A DNA stretch of 64,000 nucleotides from Eurosta solidaginis. Its lineage: Eukaryota > Arthropoda > Insecta > Diptera > Tephritidae. Under the pieces are notes generated by a model, which saw nothing but the letters and a program-made list of their open reading frames with translations, ran no database searches and was not told the DNA's origin. Position 1 is the first letter of the stretch. Each line of letters starts with the position of its first letter. Made by a program: the position numbers and the translations under genes. The stretch is from NCBI RefSeq assembly GCF_040869045.1, contig NC_090319.1, positions 302,362,998-302,426,997 of the forward strand, in the 5' to 3' direction. Below, piece by piece: positions 59,701 to 64,000 of the stretch.

Positions 59701-62700
59701 CAGGGACTTAGAATATAGAATTAATAATATATATATAAGAGGCGACTAAAATACCAAATTGATTCAAGGGGTTGTGTGCTATAAGGAAAATATGTGCACA
59801 CAATTTCATTACGATATGTTAATTTTTCTTCGAGTTATGGCTCCCGAAACATAGAAAATTGCTTAGTCATAAAAGGGGCGGTGTCACGCCCATTTTTTTA
59901 AATTTGAAGTTTTTCCTATTTTTTGTTATAAATCCACTTGGGAAATGAAATACCATTGATATAAAGCTCTTTTTTTGCAAAGATATAGCTTATTTTATTC
60001 GTCCACGACCCTTTTAAAAATCTTTTATATAAAAGTGGGCGTGGTCCTTAACCGATTTTGTTAATTTTTCTTCAAAGCGTTTCTTATAGTAAAGACAACC
60101 TCTCTGCAAAATTTTGTTACGATAGGTTTAAGGATTTTTGATTTATGATTAATAATATTTGTAAAATTTATTTTATCATAAGTGGGCGGTGCCACGCCCA
60201 TTTTAAAAAATTTTTATCAGTAGTCTCAATATCAAGCCATTCTAGGTGCATTATTTACTAAATTATCAGGTTTTTTATGTTTTCCAAAATTTTATATATA
60301 TAAAAACTGGGCGTGGTTATCATCCAATTTCGCTCATTTTCGATACCAATCTATTCTGGGCACAGATAAGCTAGTGTACCAAATTTTGTGAAGATATCTC
60401 AATATTTGTTCAAGTTATCGTGCGAACGGACGGACGGACGGACATGGCTCAATCAAAATTTTTTTCGATACTGATGATTTTGATTTATGGAAGTCTATAT
60501 CTATCTCGATTCCTTTATACCTGTGCAACCAACCGTTATGCAATCAAAGTTAATATACTCTGTGTGCAAATCACGCTGAGTATAAAAATGTAGTAGGAGG
60601 TCGCACATTGGGGATTAAGCACTAATTTCATTCGAAACCACTTACAGGTTCGAAAAATCAACCGATTGCAACAATGTTTACACAGCAATTTTCGTAATTG
60701 AATTCTGAAGAGACTCACATCGCTTGATTTTTCAAATTAATTTGTTTATTAAACAATTTGTTGCAAAATAGCCTATTCTTTGCAGAACTTATAATACGTA
60801 TTTATGTATCACTTTCGTGACATACAATTTTTGCTCAATCCTTAAGAGAATGATATACACTTTAAGAGATAGTAGGTATTGCTAATTGACATTCGTTTTG
60901 CAAAATTAATTTGTTTAAACAATTTTTTAAAAAACATTTTGCAAAATTGTTTTTTTTTTCTAAATTTTTTTTTTTTTTTCTAATTAATTTTAAAAATCGG
61001 GCGATGTGAGTCCCTTCAGAATTCAATTACAAACATTTCTGTACAAAGATGATTAAAATCGGTTAATATTTGTGATATGTAAGTCGTTTTGAAAAGTTCG
61101 TCCCCAATGTCGAGAGGTTTCCAATTTCGGCCATACACGTTTGGAAAATTGCTTGAAAAAAAAAATTTTTTAAATTTATGCTCAAACTTTTAACCGTGTA
61201 CCGGAATCGAAATCGGAATCGAAGCTATGTTAAATCCCTAATATATATGTACATTAGGATGGCCCTTTTTCTATAGTGTTTGGTTCACACCCAAAAATAT
61301 TGGAATAGCCATAAAACTTAATTTTTAAGAAATCGGCAAAAGGTCGAATTTTTCCGTTTCGAAAATGCTCTGTCTAGGTTCAAATTAAATACATTTTGAC
61401 ATTAGCCGGGACTTTCTTTAGCTAATTGCTGAGATAGATCGTTTTTTAAACAAATTCTGAAATAATGTGTTTTGAACAGGCACTCAAGATGGGGTGATAA
61501 TTAACTCAGCCGTCATATATTCTTTTTGGGTTATTTCTAGGGGGTGAGATGTAGAGTTCAAACTAATTATTCTCTCCATACAACTAAGGGCGACTCTAAT
61601 ATAAGTACTTTGAATCGCTCTGAAAAATGTTTAACTAAATGCTTCTATAATTCGTAAACAGGCTGTGATGAACTATCGTCGGAAAAGTACCTCGGGTTGG
61701 AGCATAGGGAATATCTTATTAGACTTTACTGGTGGTACACTGAGTATGTTGCAGATGATATTGAACGCACATAACTATGGTGAGAAATTTATAACATAAA
61801 CCGTATTCATGAACAAGTTGAGTCAGATATTTGATGACATAAACCTAGATTTGAAAGTTGAGTGAATTTCAATTATAAATGAATGTTTTCAAATATCTTT
61901 TGCACTCACTGCACTAATTGTATATTTTAATAATTTTTTTTGTTTACGTTACATTTTAATGTGTTGCGTGTGCTTTCAGATGACTGGATTTCAATATTTG
62001 GCGATCCGACGAAATTCGGTTTAGGCTTGTTCTCGGTGCTTTTCGATGTGCTGTTTATTTTGCAGCACTATGTGTTTTACAGGTTTGTTCCATAGTATTG
62101 ATGAACTAAGATACCGTAGTCCTAGATTTGAAGACAATTAAATAAAAAAAGACTTAGACCTGTTTTTTCATTTCAATTTAAAGTGCAGTTAAAGTTGACT
62201 GGAGTTTAAACACGTTCTCAAAAACCGGGCCTTATGTTTCAAGGTATCCGAAACATGGATTGCGTGAAGCATCTTAAACTGATACACTACTTAGCGATGA
62301 ATTTTTTATTTTTTTGAATTTTTATACATATGTATATTCATATCATATATTTGTAATTATTGCTTCTCTGGACATAAGTGACACATGTTCATCAGACCGT
62401 TTCAGGAAAAAACAGGTCATGTAGCAAATTACGTCAGATATCGCTGTTTCACGATGACTGCCGCCAGTCAGCAAGGAAGATCAAGTTCTTTTTTTTTTTT
62501 TGAACCGGTCTAATGTGCATACGTTTATCTATCTTAAGTAATATTTTGCTCTTACCATGACACAAATAATGCACTTACTTCCTCACATAATAATTATTTG
62601 CCCCTTCTATTTTTAGGCACACAACTGAGCTTTCCGCCTCCACGCTTACAAATGTTACTGCAGTTACAAATTCCACGGAAGTAACACGGGAAAAAGATGA

Positions 62701-62716
62701 AAAGCAGCACTATTAA
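53794..62716 (+). CDS. Cystinosin paralogue B (lysosomal cystine transporter), 8 exons
   Basis: Exons 53794-53830, 54286-54418, 55329-55511, 55572-55932, 58749-58919, 61662-61779, 61980-62082 and 62617-62716, all GT-AG, giving 401 residues. The start gives a compact signal peptide ([16 protein letters not shown]). The lumenal region has NxS/T sites and TKS-free spacing like copy A. Seven helices follow, with PQ motifs at 155-156 (FYPQ) and 294-295 (YIPQA). Family-critical aspartates are kept (GLNFDF 172, NILLDFTGG 316, VLFD 357). Exons 3-7 match copy A in length and phase. The C-tail ([19 protein letters not shown]) is 8 residues longer than in A, Thr/Glu-rich, and lacks a GYDQL-type end. TFGG motif NILLDFTGG is closer to vertebrate cystinosin than the NVLMDLTGS of A. 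Introns 1, 4 and 5 carry repeats. Expected to export cystine from lysosomes with protons; no disabling change seen. Confidence 0.92.
53889..54233 (+). repeat. tRNA-headed SINE in intron 1 of copy B
   Basis: Best-preserved head of the family: AGCGGCCGCCGTGGTGTGATGG (A-box-like), then GATCCTGGGTTCACGCCCCG (B-box-like GGTTCACGCC). Body with CACTCCGAGTGTATTTCTGC, tail GGAGGTTATCGCGCC. Its right end lies 52 nt before the exon 2 acceptor. Confidence 0.7.
54840..55080 (+). repeat. Diverged (TTG)n-type dispersed repeat in intron 2 of copy B
   Basis: Shares GGTGAGGTTGACAATTGGG, GGAAGCTTTG(T) and TTGCGCT with the 7480-7750 repeat, and CTCGGGAACC and CCCTAGTTCCATGATGAACTT with its longer forms. Interrupted and old. 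Confidence 0.4.
56775..58388 (-). mobile_element. Helitron-like element (1.6 kb) in intron 4 of copy B
   Basis: On the minus strand it starts TCTATATACATATATAAAAA after A and ends GCCTGGTAAAGCTAG before T, with a GGCGCACG/CGCG-containing potential hairpin before the end. The interior has four tandem units of about 141 bp (57640-58110) with GTATGGGAGGTGCCACGCCC. It is a different subfamily from 6114/33244/47181. No Rep/helicase. It swells intron 4 to 2816 nt, against 63 nt in copy A. Confidence 0.6.
58391..58532. mobile_element. Hairpin MITE, about 140 bp, intron 4 of copy B
   Basis: TAGGTCCACTTGCGGAACGG and AAGTTAACTTGCCGTTCTGC mark arms of about 35 bp, inverted. Adjoins the Helitron 5' end. 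No coding. Confidence 0.6.
59495..59591. mobile_element. Hairpin MITE, about 97 bp, intron 5 of copy B
   Basis: TCGACGTGCCATACG then AAACTAGCACTTT is inverted as AAAGTGCTAGTCTGCGTATG plus GCACGTCGA. Arms of about 29 bp, AT-rich loop. Confidence 0.65.
59782..60588 (-). mobile_element. mini-me-like element, 3'-truncated, intron 5 of copy B
   Basis: The minus-strand start at 60588 (TTTATACTCAGCGTG), the GTCC tract (GGACGGACGGACGGAC on +, 60425-60446), CCACGCCCACTTTTATATAA and GGCGTGACACC-type blocks match 12611-13960. The 3' hairpin end is missing. A 7480-type repeat fragment abuts at 59735-59782. Confidence 0.65.
60599..61120. mobile_element. Long-arm TIR element, about 520 bp, intron 5 of copy B
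   Basis: Arms of about 120 bp are inverted. Left has TCGCACATTGGGGA, ACCACTTACA and GAATTCTGAAGAGACTCACA. Right has GCGATGTGAGTCCCTTCAGA and TCCCCAATGTCGAGAGG. The centre is AT-rich with T-runs (60949-60982). No transposase. It begins about ten bases after the 5' end of the mini-me-like element. Confidence 0.65.
62158..62232. mobile_element. Miniature 75-bp member of the 52861 MITE family
   Basis: Has CTGTTTTTTCATTTC, CAGTTAAAGTTGACTGGAGT and AAAAACCGGGCC in one short unit in intron 7 of copy B. It looks like the 52861 element with its centre and one arm lost. Confidence 0.5.
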
Positions 62717-62869
62717 TTTTATTTATATAGTACCAACAGTTTGTGTATATGTATAGGGTATAAGGCACATATTATTAAATATATTATAAGTAATTTCGTT
62801 TTTGTATATCAGCACCTTTTTCTGCTATTTGGTTAACACACTGCCAAGGGAAAGTTTAGTAGTTACAAA

Positions 62870-63175
62870 CCCAAACCAAACTATTGATCAGTCCCGAAAT
62901 GATGCTGAAAATGTCCCAAAGTTGTACCTAAAAAATCTTGAATTCATTCCGGAAATAATCCTGAAGTTACCCTGTAACTCTCTTGAAATGAAACTGCCTC
63001 GAAACGATCCAGAAGTTGCGCCTAAATTATCCTGAAATGGTTCTAATTGGGACCCGAAACAGTATCGAAATTTTTATCATAATTGCCCCAAATTGGTTTC
63101 AACGATCCTTAAAAGAGTTCCGAAATTTTCATCAAACAGCACCGTCGTAGGTCCGAAATGGTCCCAAAATATAAA
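62870..63175 (+). repeat. Degenerate short-period repeat (GATCC/GTCCCGAAAT-like)
   Basis: Variants of TCCCGAAATG, TCCTGAAAT and TCCAGAAGTT recur about every 20-30 bp. It follows copy B by about 150 bp and may be transcribed as 3' untranslated sequence. The 77-codon frame at 62802-63035 is Pro/Leu/Glu-rich only because of the repeat. Confidence 0.5.
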
Positions 63176-63287
63176 ATATAATTCCGTCCTCTTTAAAAAT
63201 TAATCGAAGTCCATCAACCCTTTACTGAATAATTTGATATGGAGCCCTTTTTATTGTATCAGTCGAAGTGTCCTCATTTCAGTGAAA

Positions 63288-63461
63288 AACAAGTAAGGAA
63301 GGGACTGTCTTCGGCTGTGCCGAAGACTTCATACCTTTCATGAATGGGGCTGAACAATAATCTTATCCCATTCGTAATCTCCAAATAATCGGCTATATAA
63401 GATAAGAAATATATAGTGAACAGATGTACATAAACGATTTTTAAGATAAATATAAAATAAA
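63288..63461 (-). mobile_element. 3' end fragment of a second rolling-circle-type family
   Basis: On + it reads AACAAGTAAGGAAGG, then a 9-bp perfect hairpin GTCTTCGGC-TGT-GCCGAAGAC. The terminal AACAAGTAAGGAAGG is the complement of the mini-me-like 3' end, but hairpin and body differ. It directly abuts the next element. Confidence 0.5.
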
Positions 63462-64000
63462 CAAGTAAGGAAGGCTAAGTTCGGGTGTAACCGAACATTA
63501 CATACTCAGTTGAGAGCTATGGAGACAAAATAAGAAAAATCACCATGTAGGAAAATGAACCTAGGGTAACCCTGGAACGTGGTTGTATGACTTGTGTATC
63601 AAATGGAAGATATTAAAAAGTATTTTAAGAGAGAGTAGGCCATAGTTCTATAGGTAAACGCCATTTCGGGATATCGTCATAAAAGCGGACCAGGGGTGAC
63701 CCCAGAATGTGTTTGTACGATATAGGTATCAAATGAAAGGTGCCAATGAGTATTTTAAAAGGGAGTGTGCCTTAGTTGTATATGTGAAGGCGTTTTCGAG
63801 ATATCGCCATAAAGGTGGACAAGGGTTGACTCTAGAATGTGTTTGTGCGATATGGGTATCAAATGAAAGGTGTTACTGGGCATTTTAAGAGGGAGTGGGC
63901 CTTAGGTCTATCGGTGGACGCCTTTTCGAGATATCGCCATTAAGGTGGGCCAGGGGTGACTCTAGAATGTGTTTGTACGATATGGGTATCAAATGAAAGG
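63462..64000 (-). mobile_element. mini-me-like element, minus strand, runs off window
   Basis: Begins (3' end) AACAAGTAAGGAAGGCTAAG, hairpin GTTCGGGTGTAACCGAAC, then CATTACATACTCAGTTGAG. The 130-bp units follow from about 63580, with AATGTGTTTGTACGATATGG and TTTTCGAGATATCGCCAT. The 5' part lies outside the window. Confidence 0.7.

Noticed and set aside
62802..63035. 77-codon frame downstream of copy B
   Set aside because: Arises from a degenerate short repeat; no start context or homology that I recognise.

Overview
The window looks like nuclear DNA of a dipteran, most likely a tephritid-type fruit fly. It is AT-rich, its genes are intron-rich, and about half of it is transposable elements. 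These include mini-me/DINE-1-like elements carrying (GTCY)n tracts, Helitrons, tRNA-headed SINEs and non-LTR relics. The family-level assignment is inference from repeat style and gene content. No rRNA, genuine tRNA gene, CRISPR array or bacterial feature was seen.

The only host genes I can support are two complete cystinosin (lysosomal cystine/H+ symporter, PQ-loop family) paralogues in head-to-tail tandem on the + strand. Copy A is at 16809-25874 (8 exons, 403 aa) and copy B at 53794-62716 (8 exons, 401 aa). The five internal coding exons 3-7 have identical lengths (183, 361, 171, 118 and 103 nt) and identical phases, so the pair came from duplication of an intron-containing gene. Protein identity is about two thirds in the membrane core by eye, so the duplication is old. 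Both copies keep the two PQ motifs and the three aspartates linked to proton coupling in the family. They differ in signal peptide and C-terminal tail.

Layout. 174-4650 is a defective Gypsy-type LTR retrotransposon on the minus strand, with 4-bp target duplications, a SAP-domain Gag start, in-frame stops, a deleted pol and an inserted 920-bp TIR element. 4.9-16.8 kb holds RTE relics, a Helitron, a Penelope-like hammerhead-like motif, a TA-flanked TIR transposon with nested insertions, and two mini-me-like elements. 16.8-25.9 kb is copy A, with mini-me-like elements in introns 2 and 6 and an (AAAAT)-rich tract in intron 7. 26-53.7 kb is a repeat graveyard: SINEs, two decayed Jockey-type non-LTR elements, two near-identical Helitrons, a solo LTR, compound palindromes, a hAT-like MITE with a clean 8-bp duplication, a 4.1-kb mini-me-like element holding about twenty 130-bp units, and an apparently intact RTE-clade element at 48782-52201. 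53.8-62.7 kb is copy B, whose introns carry a SINE, a Helitron, a minus-strand mini-me-like element and several hairpin MITEs. 63.3-64.0 kb is the start of another minus-strand mini-me-like element running off the window.

The most interesting signals are the cystinosin tandem pair, the in-frame 63-nt intron in copy A, the apparently competent RTE element with a near-identical truncated relative, and a tandem-repeat core shared by two otherwise unrelated rolling-circle element types.
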